Assembly: GCF_000003815.2 (NCBI RefSeq) | Contig: NC_049995.1 | Span: 3,216,788-3,280,787, forward strand | DNA: 64,000 nt | Source: Branchiostoma floridae | Lineage: Eukaryota; Chordata; Leptocardii; Amphioxiformes; Branchiostomatidae | Reading direction: 5' to 3' | Shown here: one piece after another, positions 25,441 to 37,260 of the stretch | How the letters are laid out: each line of letters opens with the position of its first letter | Position numbering within the stretch: the stretch's first letter is position 1 | Program-made: the position numbers and the translations under genes | Notes under the pieces: generated by a model | Databases searched by the model: none | What the model saw: only the letters and a program-made list of their open reading frames with translations | Told to the model about the DNA's origin: nothing

Positions 25441-28400
25441 CCCGGCCCTCCTTTGCTTGCGCATTTCCTCGCATTGTTAGTAAATTCCACTGTAGTTCAT
25501 TAATTAAATCCGGCCCGTAAGATTTCATACTTGTATTAAATACGTTATTGTATACGCTATCTAAATTCGTCTTCAAAGTTCACGGGCCGCGTTTAGATAA
25601 GTGGCAGATTGCTCTAGAAGCCGACAGCTGATGTCAGACCAGGTTGAAGTCGGTCGCCGATTAGGCCTACATTTGTGCTTTAATCGTTGATAAAATACTT
25701 TCTGGTATTATCTATATTTCTATATACATACATTGGGTAGTAATAGACAATAAACAGCAGTTCTTGATATCCGTTCTAGCTTTTAAAGGAAATGAGGAAT
25801 TGTTTGGTTTCTTCGAATGGGAGTCTGAATAGAATGCTATGTTTTCTCTAATTTTGAATCGGCGGCTGGATCGTCGCCTACAGCAATAGTTCATTAATTA
25901 AATCCGGCCCGTAAGATTTAACACTTGTATTGAATACCTTAGGTTATGCGCTTTCTAAATTTGCCTTAAAAATTCACGGGCCACGTTTGAATAAGTGACA
26001 GATTCCGATTTCAGGCCAGGCTGAAGCCTTGGTCGTCAATGGGGCCTGATATTTGTGTTTAATCGTTGACATAATACTTTCTGTTATTACTTATGTTTAT
26101 ATAACCATATATTGGGTAGTAATAGACAATATTCAGCAGTTATTGATATTTTTTTCAAGATTTTCAACGAAATGAGGATTTTTTTTTTCTTTCTTCGAAT
26201 GGGCGTCTGAATGGGATGCTATGTTTTGTCTAATAACGAATCGGCGGCTAGCCTATAACTATTGTTCATTAGTTAAATCCGGCCCGTAAGATTTAACACT
26301 TGTATTGAATACCTTAGGGTATACGCTATTTAGATTCATCTTAAAAATTCACAGGCCACGTTTGGATAAGTAGCAGTTTGTTCTAGAAGTCCTATAAAAG
26401 CCGATTTTAGCGCCCCTTGCCTGTCCATTTCCTATTAGTTAATTACGGTCTAGTTCATTAGTTAAATCCGGCCCGTAAGATTTGACACTTGTATTGAATA
26501 CGTTATGATGTACGCCATCTCAATTCGTCTTAAAAATTCACGGGCCACGTTTGGATAAGTAGCAGTTTGCTCTAGAAGTCCTATAAAAGCCGACTTTAGC
26601 GCCCCTTGCCTGTGCATTTCCTATTAGTTAATTACGGTCTAGTTCGTTGATTAAATCCGGCCCGTAAAATTTGACACTTGTATTGAATACGTTGGGGTAT
26701 ACGCTATCTCAATTCGTCTTAAAAGTTCACGGGCCACGTTTAGATAAGTAGCAGTTTGCTCTAGAAGCCGTATAATAGCCGATTTCAGCGCCCCTTTGCT
26801 TGCGTATTTCCTATTAGTTAATTCCCTTGTAGTTCATTAATTAAATCCGGCCCGTAAAATTTGACACTTGTATTGAATACGTTATGATATACGCTGCCTA
26901 CATTCGTCTTAAAAGTTCACGGGCCACGTTTAGATAAGTAGAAGTTTGCTCTAGAAGCCGTATGAAAGCCTATTTTAGCGCCCCTTTGCTTGCGTGTTTC
27001 CTATTGGTTAATTCCCTTGTAGATCATTAATTAAATCCGGCCCGTAAGATTTGACACTTGTATTGAATACGTTGGGGTATACGCTATCTCAATTCGTCTT
27101 AAAAGTTCACGGGCCACGTTTAGATAAGTAGCAGTTTTCTCTAGAAGCCGTATGAAAGCCGATTTCAGCGCCCCTTTGCTTGCGTATTTCCTATTAGTTA
27201 ATTCCCTTGTAGTTCATTAATTAAATCCGGCCCGTAAGATTTGACACTTGTATTGAATACGTTATGATATACGCTGCCCACTTTCGTCTTAAAAGTTCAC
27301 GGGCGACGTTTAGATAAGTAGCAGTTTGCTCTAGAAGCCGTATGAAAGCCGATTTTAGCGCCCCTTTGCTTTCGTGTTTCCTATTGGTTAATTCCCTTGT
27401 AGATCATTAATTAAATCTGGCCCTTTAATCGTTAATATAATACTTTCCGGTATTATCTATATTTCTATATACATACATTGGGTAGTATAGTAATAGACAA
27501 TAAACAGCAGTTCTTGGTATCCGTTCTAGCTTATAAAGGAAATGAGCAGGAATCGTTTGGTTTCTTCGAATGGGAGTCTGAATAGAATGCTATGTTTTCT
27601 CTAATTTTGAATCGGCGGCTGGGTCGTCGCCTACAGCAATAGTTCATTAATTAAAGTCGGCCCGTAAGATTTAACACTTGTATTGAATACCTTAGGGTAT
27701 GCGCTTTCTAAATTTGGCTTAAAAACTCACGGGCCACGTTTAAATAAGTGACAGATTCCGATTTCAGACCAGGCTGAAGCCTTGGTCGTCAATGGGGCCT
27801 GATATTTGTGTTTCATCGTTGACATAATACTTTCTGTTATTACTTATGTTTATATAACCATATATTGGGTAGTAATAGACAATATTCAGCAGTTATTGAT
27901 ATTTTTTTCAAGATTTTCAACGAAATGAGGATTTTTTTTGCTTTCTTCGAATGGGCGTCTGAATGGGATGCTATGTTTTGTCTAATAACGAATCGGCGGC
28001 TAGCCTATGTATGTCGCCTACAACTATTGTTCATTAGTTAAATCCGGCCCGTAAGATTTAACACTTGTATTGAATACCTTAGGGTATACGCTATCTAGAT
28101 TCATCTTAAAAATTCACGGGCCGCGTTTGGATAAGTAGCAATTTGTTCTAGATGTCCTTTAAAAGCCGATTTTAGCGCCCCTTGCCTGTGCATTTCCTAT
28201 TAGTTAATTACGGTCTAGTTCATTAATGAAATCCGGCCCGTAAGATTTGACAATTGTATTGAATACGTTGGGGTATACGCTATCTCAATTCGTCTTAAAA
28301 GTTCACGGGCCACGTTTAGATAAGTAGCAGTTTGCTCTAGAAGCCGTATAATAGCCGATTTCAGCGCCCCTTTGCTTGCGTATTTCCTATTAGTTAATTC

Positions 28401-29490
28401 CCTTGTAGTTCATTAATTAAATCCGGCCCGTATAATTTGACACTTGTATTGAATACGTTATGATATACGCTGCCTACATTCGTCTTACAAGTTCACAGGC
28501 CACGTTTAGATAAGTAGAAGTTTGCTCTAGAAGCCGCATGAAAGCCGATTTTAGCGCCCCTTTGCTTGCGTGTTTCCTATTGGTTGATTCCCTTGTAGAT
28601 CATTAATTAAATCCGGCCCGTAAGATTTGACACTTGTATTGAATACGTTGGGGTATACGCTATCTCAATTCGTCTTAAAAGTTCACGGGCCACGTTTAGA
28701 TAAGTAGCAGTTTGCTCTAGAAGCCGTATGAAAGCCGATTTTAGCGCCCCTTTGCTTGCGCATTTCCTATTAATTAATTCCCTTGTAGATCATTAATTAA
28801 ACCCGGCCCGTAAGATTTGACACTTGTTTTGTATACGTTATGATATACGCTATCTGAAGTCGTCTTACAAATTCACGGGCCACGTTTAGATAAGTAGCAG
28901 TTTGCTCTAGAAGCCGTATGAAAGCCGACTTTAGCGCCATTGCTTGTGCATTTCCTATTAGTTAATTACGGTCTAGTTCATTAATTAAATCTGGCCCGTT
29001 AGATTTGACACTTGAATTGAATACGTTATGATATATGCTATCTCAATTCGTCTTAAAAGTTCACGGGCCACGTTTAGATAAGTAGCAGTTTGCTCTAGAA
29101 GCCGTATGAAAGCCGATTTTAGCGCCACTTTGCTTTCGCATTTCCTATTAATTAATTCCCTTGTAGTTCATTGATTAAATCCGGCCCGTAAGATTTGACA
29201 CTTGTATTGTATACGTTATGATGTACGCTATCTTAATTCGTCTTAAAAGCTCACGGGCCACGTTTAGATAAGTAGCAGTTTGCTCTAGAAGCCGTATGAA
29301 AGCCGATTTTAGCGCCCCTTTGCTTGCATATTTCGTGTTAGTTAATTACGCTCTAGTTTATTAATTAAATCTGGCCCGTAATATTTGACACTTGTATTGA
29401 ATACCTAAGGGTATACGCTATCTTAATTCGTCTTACAAGTTCACGGGCCACGTTTAGATAAGTAGCAGTTTGCTCTAGAAGAAATGTGGC
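25441..29490 (-). repeat. Right-arm satellite array, inverted, about 190-bp monomers
   Basis: Same monomer in reverse complement (GCGCCCCTTTGCTTGCG, TTAATTAAATCCGGCCCGTA, GTTCACGGGCCACGTTTAGA, GTAGCAGTTTGCTCTAGAAG). Reversed internal end modules lie at about 25680-25890, 26000-26250, 27420-27640 and 27760-28030. Confidence 0.9.
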
Positions 29491-29786
29491 AGCTAACGTT
29501 AGACCAAGCTGAAGACAGTGGCTGCTGATTGGGCCTATTATTTGCGCTTAATCGTTGATTTCCTACTTTTTGTTATAATTTATGTTTATATTTGCCTATA
29601 TTGGTTGGTAATAGACAATATCCAGCTGTGCTTGATATTTATTTAAGCTTTTAACGGAAATTAGGAATTTTTAGTTTCTTCGAATCGGGGTCTGAATCGG
29701 ATGCTATGTTTTGTCTAATGACGAATCGGCGGCCCAATCGGCGGCTACGAATCGGCGGCCCAATCGGCGGCCAACTTCAGCCTGGT
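29491..29786 (-). repeat. Right terminal module of the giant element
   Basis: Reverse complement of the left terminal module with about three substitutions, ending AACTTCAGCCTGGT. Confidence 0.88.
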
Positions 29787-29794
29787 TCTGTGTG
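29787..29794 (+). repeat. Right 8-bp target-site duplication
   Basis: TCTGTGTG, identical to 15062-15069. Confidence 0.85.
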
Positions 29795-30424
29795 TCGCAG
29801 CAAAAAGTAGCGTGCTGCCTCGGGAGGCACATTTCCTCGATAATTTATCAATTTTAAGAGTATTTACCTTCTTGAAGGGTAAACTATATCGTCGATAGGG
29901 TAAGTATAGTGCTAGGGGTGACTTGTTAACATTCTAGTGCATGAATGGTGAAAATACGGGCATGTTTTTCTGTGTGTTGCCATTTTGTTCAAAGGGGGAG
30001 GGGGGCACTCTTACTAGTACTTTTCCTCGTAAAAAATTAGCGTCTGTTACTACTATGTAGCAGTTAGATGTAGCAGATGTTTCTGCATTCATAACTGGGT
30101 GATTCAGTTCTTCTTTCCAGATAATGGTGTAAGAATACACCTAGTTCTTCAATGATAAGTGCTTATGTAAAGTGTAATTTGTTTGTCATTATTTCAACAA
30201 AAAGATAGTTACAAAAATCGTTATCTTTCTCCATACTCTTCCTGAAATCCAACTTGGGGGTTTAATCAAGAGGAAACCTCCTTGATCTTAACTTGAGCTT
30301 ACGACTTTTATCATCATACTAAAGCATGTGGTAGTACTTCAAACACCAAGTCTTTCAATGAGTTTTCATCAAGAGAAGAGAGGTCCTTGAAAGCTCCAGG
30401 TCTGATGAAAGCTCCTTGGCCATT
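29795..30424. other. No supported gene
   Basis: Short unique stretch between the giant foldback element and the TTA-flanked element; nothing recognisable. Confidence 0.45.
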
Positions 30425-30427
30425 TTA

Positions 30428-31160
30428 GGCCCCGTTCATGATGCAAAAAATGAAACGGTTCTATCGGTTACTATCGGTTAGACCAGCTGAAACGGATAAG
30501 TTTTGTCATCATGAACGCTCCGAAACGGATCTGAAGCGATAGGAAACGTTTTTTTCGGAACCTCCTTGCGAGGTAGTATTGAAACGGTTTCTTCCTTATC
30601 TGGAATTGCGAATTTGCATCATGAACGCAAAAGCGGCGTGATCCGTTTTACATCGGGGCATGTGCGTTCATATTTGGTGGCGCCACGGGGGAAAAGTACA
30701 ATTTTTAATCTGTCATTCGGGTGTTTCGGCCGCGTTTTCAGTCGTAAAATTCGTTTTTATTATCAGGCCACCTCCTTGTCGACTGAGGAGCCAGCAGTCC
30801 TGATATCGCAAGGGGAATGTGTCAGGAGATCCAGTGGAGATGTCATAGCATGGCATATATCGGGACCACAATGTTTTCAGAGGCATTTCCAAGGTCATAA
30901 CAGAACCCAGCTTCCAATTCAGTAAGACATTAGTTCAATTTCGATCAAAGACCAATAATCTGACACGGAAGTACAAGTTTAGGCAAGATCACAACAACCT
31001 CAGGGGTCAGAGGTCGCATTACCATGCCTTTTCAAGGAACTGAAACGGTTTGCAAGTTTGCATCATGAACGCAAAATGCAAACCGTTTCCTGTCGTTTGC
31101 TGTCGGATTTCCAGGCCTAACCGATAGAACCATTTCATTTTTTGCATCATGAACGGGGCC
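30428..31160. mobile_element. 733-bp PIF/Harbinger-like non-autonomous transposon
   Basis: The ends GGCCCCGTTCATGATGCAAA and the reverse complement TTTGCATCATGAACGGGGCC are flanked by TTA on both sides (30425-30427 and 31161-31163). Subterminal CATCATGAAC motifs recur near 30505, 30616 and 31061. The open frame inside (30566-30925) resembles no transposase I know. The right end lies about 100 bp before the POLR2K start codon. Confidence 0.85.
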
Positions 31161-31263
31161 TTAGTCTAGATCTACATCAATTGTGAGTTAGCATTAGATT
31201 TGTACAGTAAAGTCATTTTCCTTGCTCCTCAGCTATCCTGTAGTACACTGCAGTGTTTCCGCC

Positions 31264-34200
31264 ATGGACCAGGCAAAAGATTCGGCACCCACAAAACAGA
31301 CCATGATCTACATATGTGGAGGTAGGTTCTTGTTATTTTCTTCATCAAATAATAGTAATATTGCATATGTCATGTGACTGAGAGTGATATATTTCAATAA
31401 TTACGGCAGTTACTTGGTAGCCTGAGTACTAGTTAGTTCCATCCTCTGTAGTAACTGCAGGCCCAGTCTTTTCTGTGGTTTAAGCAAGTGAAAAGACTGA
31501 GCCAGCAGTTACAATGGAGGATGACACCCCAGGGTTCTCCTCAGAATTTTTTAGTGTAGTGGAGGGGCTGGCAAAAATACTAGTAACCTGAACCAACGCG
31601 CTGCGCTTCCATGAAAATGGGTTCATTTTGCAATGACAGAGGGTGTCAAATACTACAGGTATTAAGGGGGCACACACCAGTTTATTTGGGGTTTCAATTG
31701 GAGGCGGCATACCCTAAAGTCTAGCGACCAGCTCTACCAGGGAATTATCCTGAAGCAAAATAACTGTATATCTGGTGAAAGCATATTCCTTTAGCTACAA
31801 GACAAACTAAGTTTCGATCCTTCAACTTCTCTGATTTTAAAAAATTAGAGGGAAGAAACATTATTTTCATGTAAAAAATAATGCAAAAAATCGGGCATTT
31901 TGGCATTGAAAAAAAAACATGAAGATGATTTTTCCGTCAAACACGACTGATACTGTCAGAAAGAGGAAAACCTAACGAGTAATCCAGCTAATTATAAAGA
32001 AAATTCTAGTACTACAGTTTTTTTAATCATCCACGGCGCGCGGCATTACAACTAGGCTTAACACAGCGCTTCAGAGGTTAATCTAGGTCACGAGCCTAAT
32101 CACATTCAGGCGTAGGAATATCCCGGAAGTAAGACGCGGACCAAAACACAATTTGCACCGAAAACACACCATTTCCTACGCTTTTCAGCCATGTAACCGT
32201 TTAATGTCATTTCGCAGGAAATAATGAGAAATGTCAACTCAAACATGGACCCTCGGAAGCCTTTCGTCACTTTTTTCTCGCGCACTAGCTCGAACCCCTG
32301 TCGCGGAAGAACTGGTGTGTGCACCGTTAAGTGATTCCTTTGTTGTGAAGTGGTAAAACACCTATTGTTTCGATCATCGCCCATTCACAAGTTTCTGCAG
32401 ACAATGCCGACTGGAAAAGTGATTCCACTTGGCACAAAAATCTGTGAATTTTCTCAAATTGTAGCAAAACTTACCAAGAAAATAGGGAAGAAACACACTA
32501 AATTTCAAAAGTAGTATAGTGGAGCTGGGCTAGGAGTATAGTGGAGGGCCTCTGTTATTCCATCCTCTGGGGAGGGCCCTGCACCCATATTACTAGCAGT
32601 TACTTGCTCGTACAGAAATAAAGAATTCCAGTGTTGATAGATAGCTGTAGTTATTCTGCTCGCAACTTCTATTTCCTTATATACTGACATAATGTTACAT
32701 GGTTTATCTACTCATGTTTTCTGTTGTGTTCTAATCATTTTGTTTGTTTGTTACTTGCAGAATGTCACTACGAGAACGAGATCAAGGCGCGGGACCCAAT
32801 CCGCTGTCGGGAGTGCGGCTACAGAATCATGTACAAGAAGAGAACCAAGAGAAGTATCCTTTTTGAGGGTCAAAAATTTCCGCATTCACTTTTTTAGAGA
32901 TTGTAGACAAATAAGGGATTGCATTTGTTACTTTTGGAAAGTGACATAAAGCCAGCAGCTACATTTGTTTATTTGCTTATTAGAATTCACCACACAAGTG
33001 GAAGGGACGAGGGAACAGGTGGTGGCACCTTTCCTAGTCTTCGTCCAACATGAAAATACAATGGATACAGATCAAGATACTAGTAACGAAAGATGACATT
33101 ATCAGTCACAGACTACCAAGCCCTTAAATCCTGGCAGGAGGCACACTTAGGCCCAATCTACACACAGTTTTTACCGATATCTGTGGAGATGTTGGGAGGG
33201 ATCTAGAACGTAGGGGGCCGGACACCCATGGCGCTTGCAGTCATAAACATATAGCGTGATTTTCCAAATGGCGTTATATGCTAATGAGCCTTCCCGAAGT
33301 CGGGAAGCATCTACACGCGCGTGAAGCTGTTGGGGACCCCTGCTAAGCTATCGGTAAGGTATCGTACGAATGGTCCGGACCTTTCGGGAGAAATTTCCCG
33401 ATATCGTAATGGCGATATAGTAGTTCCATCTAGACGATGAAAAAAAGCTGTCGGCGAGAGGTTGTAGGCTCGCCGATATCGGGAAAAACTGTGTGTAGAT
33501 CGTGCCTTACTTAGTAGATGCAGTAGACCAGGTACAGGGGTTATCAGTTACAAAGAGACTCCTAAATCTGTCACATTTGGGGACCGTTAGGCAGGTATAG
33601 CTTCATTGGTAAGTTAAAGGAAATGAGGGTCTTAAATCCCAACCAAAGGGACATTTACATTTCATTTAGACATTCATATGAAGTACACAAGAAAGCTCTG
33701 GTTTTGTCTTTTCACATTATTTGGGGTATCAAATACATTATCAGGGCTCGAAATACATTTTCCTGCATACCTGCACTGGTGCAGGTAACATTGAAAATTA
33801 CCTGCACCAGACAAAATTTACCCGCACCACTCTGAATTTAGAAAGTATGGATCATACTAAAATCATTGAGGAATAAGTTTTATGTTTATTTAATCTTAAT
33901 AGGTGGGTAACATTCAAAGCAGCTAATAACAATCCACATACACCTACACCTTAGGACATTTATGTATAAACCCCAGTACATGGATAAGTGCAGGTTAGGT
34001 GCAGGTAGACACCAGAAATACCTGCACAGCTCCAATTTTACCTGCACAAACCTGCATATGCAGGTGGTATTTGGAGCCCTGATTATAAATGAAAGTGGCA
34101 TGTCTGATACAAGAAAACACATTTGATTTTGTAGAATCACAACAGGCACTGAGCATGGGTTTCCTGAGATCACAGAATAAAAAAAAATCTTTTTATGTGT

Positions 34201-34291
34201 TGAGACAACTTTTAGGTAACAAATGTCTTACTCTTAGTTTTGAAGCATTCCTTAACAGTCCTTTACAGTCGTGGTGTTTGATGCAAGATGA
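31264..34291 (+). CDS. POLR2K: RNA polymerase I/II/III common subunit RPB12 (RPABC4), 3 exons, complete
   Basis: Smallest zinc-binding subunit shared by nuclear RNA polymerases I, II and III; in known structures it sits in the Rpb2/Rpb3 assembly core. Coding exons are 31264-31321, 32761-32853 and 34269-34291, all with GT-AG junctions (donors GTAGGT and GTATCC; acceptors TTGCAG and TTACAG). The joined product is 57 aa (human 58) and reads [20 protein letters not shown] at the start and ends KKRTKRIVVFDAR. The zinc ribbon cysteines are C18, C21, C35 and C38 (CGEC and CREC knuckles). The start is chosen for its Kozak context (GCCATGG) and family length. Exon 1 lies about 100 bp downstream of a TTA-flanked inverted-repeat element, and intron 2 contains two further small transposons. 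The identification is essentially certain because the basic C-terminal tail and both knuckles match the family. Confidence 0.97.
31381..32690. other. POLR2K intron 1 body
   Basis: No exon found. GGAGGATG/CCATCCTC and TAGTGGAG motifs recur near 31430-31590 and 32510-32600, suggesting a diverged repeat copy whose ends I could not define. Confidence 0.35.
33150..33506. mobile_element. 357-bp PIF/Harbinger-like MITE
   Basis: The inverted ends GGCCCAATCTACACACAGTT and its near complement AACTGTGTGTAGATCGTGCC are flanked on both sides by TTA (33147-33149 and 33507-33509), the Harbinger target signature. It lies in POLR2K intron 2 and has no coding capacity. Confidence 0.8.
33742..34081. mobile_element. 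CAGGGCTC-ended MITE (copy 1), about 340 bp
   Basis: Same family and ends as the element at 47971-48306, here in POLR2K intron 2. The immediate flanks share ATTAT only. It contains several TGCAGGT/ACCTGCA motifs that could pair internally. Confidence 0.75.
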
Positions 34292-36288
34292 TCAACCCTG
34301 ACGATTCTTGTTCCAGAGAAGAAAGAAGACTCCAAAACCTCATGTCTTAAACTCATTATAGTCAACAGCTATGTTATACCTGTATCTTGACTTGAGCTAG
34401 CTGTAAAGTAGGACTAGTCTTTCTCGTCAACTGGTATCCTGATTCTATTATCGTAAAAACATCCTTAAACTTTAAAGTAAACTTCTACAGGACCTTCATT
34501 AGGATTTAAAATTCAATTAGTTTTAAATCATTGGAATGAACTGCAGATTTCTCCCAAGGTTTCTTTAATTAAGCTGCCATTCAAGTTTCATAGTGTTAAT
34601 GCTCCAGTCTAAGATAAACGTATTGCAAACTGACACTGAAACGTGCCACAAATGACATACGTGTAGCATATTACTTGCAGTATATATTACACCAAGACTT
34701 TTTACTAGTATATGTTAAAGCAGTTTTGGCTTTATCATAAGTTCACGCGTCATCATTCAATGGTTCAGTTTTGTAAATAAAAACTAATTTGCAAAATGAC
34801 TTGTTTGATGCTTGCTATGTAATTCTAGTTATCTATGCCACAAAGATAACAATGGCATAAGGGACTATAACAAAATGGTCAGTGCAGACAGTTGGTCAAG
34901 TATAAACAAGATTGATACACATCTACTTACATCAATACCAGTATTCTAAATTGCCACTAGATATTGCCACAATGACCATGTGGTCCTTACTTCTAATAGT
35001 ATGTTACTTGTACAGGCCTATAGGACCAGTTTTTTTACTATACTTCTAAAGCTACCGTTAGTATATAAAATCTTTTATTCGGGTTAAGATTTCAAAGGGG
35101 AGCTGCATCGCTCCCCTTTAAGGGAACAAATGACGTAAGGTGCCCTTTTCTCGAAAAAAGTTTAATCTGCCTCCTTTCAGACTAGTATCATGTCTCTTAC
35201 TAACTCTTACAATACTTAGCTTATAATCCAATACTTAACATATGTATAAACACATTACATTATGAGCACTTGCACTGAAAGCAAAGTATTACGGTTTATT
35301 AATAATTTATGAACATTTCTTCCGTACACAAATCCGTTCCAGCTAAATAATTCACAAATGAGTGTAAATGAAAAGAACAATTATGTCCCATCTATACACA
35401 GGTCTTATATGCACTGAACTAGTTCTTTGCAAATCAAAAAGTGTAACTAATCTGGTATTTTCAGAGATTATTACTAATGTGTGTATATGATAAAGTAAAA
35501 CCAATCTATCGTTTGTACATTTAGGAACAAAAGGGAAGATTTTACCATGTAGAAAGATTAACAACCTTAACGTAAGTAGATTTGTTTACAATAACAATGG
35601 ACAAAAGTACTTCTATAGGAAACATGCAAAAGAGTTGTATCAAACCAGTTACTACAGTCTCTCATACCTTTCTCATAGAATACGCAAAAGAAACCACTTT
35701 TACCAAAATCACAAAACACACTTAGCATTAAAACATTGGACTGTTCATTGGAAAGTCTTGTGGGGAGTTTGGTGTCGGCTCTCAAATGAAGATGAACCTA
35801 ACTGAACTGTACACACTAGGCAACTTAATCATGCAATAAAACAACAAGGCGTGCATTGATTTCTTCTGAACCTAGTGATCACTAAGTCTCCATGAATAAA
35901 ACGTATAGATTGATATGGTACATTTGTTCCATTGAATTTAGTAACCATATGAAATAGCAACAGAAACAAAACAGGTTGATATTGAATACATCCCAAACAT
36001 ACATGTAGTTCTGAAGTATGGTACTGTTGATACTTTTTTCTCTTACCACTTCAATCTGAACTCTTCTTCCTGTCACTTCTGCAGGCCGGACCTCAATAAG
36101 GACACCATCTTCCCAGTCACTTCTTGCCACACACATGCACACACACACACGTGATAGATAAATAGATAGATGATTACATACAGACAGACACCTGGCTGAT
36201 ATGTTGACAATCACGAATCGGCGTTACCCCCAACAATAACCGCCACCGCTCGTGGAAGGCCTCGATGAGGCTGCCACAAATCTACGAG
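34292..36288. other. Convergent 3' region between POLR2K and the K2P channel gene
   Basis: No coding segment found. It must hold the 3' ends of POLR2K (plus) and the K+ channel gene (minus). It is AT-rich and contains a perfect 10-bp-stem hairpin at 35094-35119. A CA-rich patch occurs near 36130-36150. Confidence 0.5.
34776..34781 (+). terminator. Candidate poly(A) signal for POLR2K
   Basis: AATAAA lies 485 bp after the RPB12 stop, followed by a T/GT-rich stretch. It is the clearest canonical signal on this strand before the K2P gene, but cDNA evidence is needed to tie it to this transcript. Confidence 0.35.
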
Positions 36289-37260
36289 CTAAGCTGTAAT
36301 AGTGCTTACACTTGAGCCGGTGGTACATGTGCTAGTACTGGTTATTCTTTCCCTAGTCACCGTCTTACTCTGTTCGGACGTTGGATGAACCTTTGTGCTC
36401 ATTTTCTTCAGTGCTTTCGACATCATTGTGAACACCATTCCAAGAAACGCCATTCCAAACCCGGTCCAAAGCAAGATGAAGACCCTATAGAATACCAGAT
36501 TAACAGAATACTCCCTGTCAATCCGTTCCCCGGTTACGTAGTCCCCGAAACCGACTGTACTGAGGGTAATAAAGACGAAGTAGAAAGAGTCTCCGTAAGT
36601 CCAATCTTCCACGATGTGTACCATCCAAGTAGGGATGACGAAAAAGACGACCATCCCGACAGCAACACGACTGGCGTTGCAACTCCTCTCAACCCACTGC
36701 CGATTCCATTGTGGCCGCTTTTCCGATATCTTCTTCGCCAAAAACCGGGAAAAGTTCCTCATCCTTTCGGCGATGGCTGAGACGGTTAAGGCGGTTAGAG
36801 GGATCCCTAGCGTTGCGTACGCTACGCAGAAGGCTTTCCCTGCGGTGGTTACCGGAGAGAAGTGCCCGTACCCGATCGTAGTCAACAGCGCTCCGCTAAT
36901 CCCTAACGCACCGTCCATTCCCCACCGCTTTCGAGAACTCTTTTCCTCGGTACTATCTGGATGCAGCCCCCACGATTGAGCCTTAAAAAATAAATCAAGC
37001 ATTCCATGTAACTCTTCCTGTGTGAGCACTACAACAGGTGACGATTCGTCAGAATTGAAACATTGTGAACTGTTCTGCCATCTTCTGGAAAGGTTTCGTT
37101 TGAACTCCCAGAATTCGATACGCATTTTTTCCTCCGCAGGTGACTCCAGTGCGTGAAAGATAACGGCTCCGAAAATCAAATACACGAAGAAAGCCAGTAG
37201 TAAGCCGGTGGTGACAAAGTTTTTCAGTTTGTGCAGCATGACTTGAGAAATAGGAGCCAT
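36289..37260 (-). CDS. Two-pore-domain potassium (K2P) channel, TREK/TALK-like, single exon
   Basis: Background K+ channel of the plasma membrane; two such subunits make one pore. An uninterrupted 323-aa reading frame starts at ATG 37260 (A at -3, G at +4; an in-frame GTG 72 nt upstream is rejected as start). Order: TM1 about residues 16-36; extracellular cap with C67, the likely inter-subunit disulfide position, and NLS/NSS glycosylation sequons; pore 1 filter TIGYG about 128-132; TM2 about 141-163; TM3 about 198-219; pore 2 filter TVGFG about 235-239 followed by DYVTG; TM4 about 256-279; then a short Ser/Thr-rich tail. The GFGDYV context and the GKAFCVAYATLGIPL TM2 resemble TREK and TALK channels; the exact subfamily is not settled. 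Oddity: no introns, although animal K2P genes commonly carry one near the first GYG. Length and motifs look intact and functional. Confidence 0.93.
   Translation of the reverse strand: MAPISQVMLHKLKNFVTTGLLLAFFVYLIFGAVIFHALESPAEEKMRIEFWEFKRNLSRRWQNSSQCFNSDESSPVVVLTQEELHGMLDLFFKAQSWGLHPDSTEEKSSRKRWGMDGALGISGALLTTIGYGHFSPVTTAGKAFCVAYATLGIPLTALTVSAIAERMRNFSRFLAKKISEKRPQWNRQWVERSCNASRVAVGMVVFFVIPTWMVHIVEDWTYGDSFYFVFITLSTVGFGDYVTGERIDREYSVNLVFYRVFILLWTGFGMAFLGMVFTMMSKALKKMSTKVHPTSEQSKTVTRERITSTSTCTTGSSVSTITA

Larger units (their letters stand above)
15070..29786. mobile_element. Giant (14.7 kb) foldback DNA element with tandem-repeat arms
   Basis: Outer ends ACCAGGCTGAAGTTGGCCGC and its exact complement lie next to a perfect 8-bp duplication. 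The first roughly 300 bp of each arm differ at only about three positions, and similarity runs on into the first 190-bp monomers. The ends carry four GCCGCCGATT motifs. The left arm is about 7.8 kb and the right arm about 4.3 kb; the middle (about 22.9-25.4 kb) holds unrelated sequence and an assembly gap. No transposase was recognised. The 8-bp duplication fits hAT or P-superfamily elements, and the arm architecture recalls Drosophila FB/Galileo. I do not assign a superfamily. Confidence 0.88.

Noticed and set aside
15366-29490. CRISPR-like array
   Set aside because: Repeats are about 190 bp and contiguous, without short repeats alternating with unique spacers, and the host is a metazoan.
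30566-30925. 119-codon frame inside the Harbinger-like element
   Set aside because: No DDE transposase or Myb-like motif visible; likely chance.
33742-34081. hAT assignment for the CAGGGCTC elements
   Set aside because: The terminal sequence fits hAT, but neither copy shows matching 8-bp flanks, so superfamily was left open.
36385-36979. Open frames on the plus strand across the K2P gene
   Set aside because: Antisense shadows of a long real coding exon.
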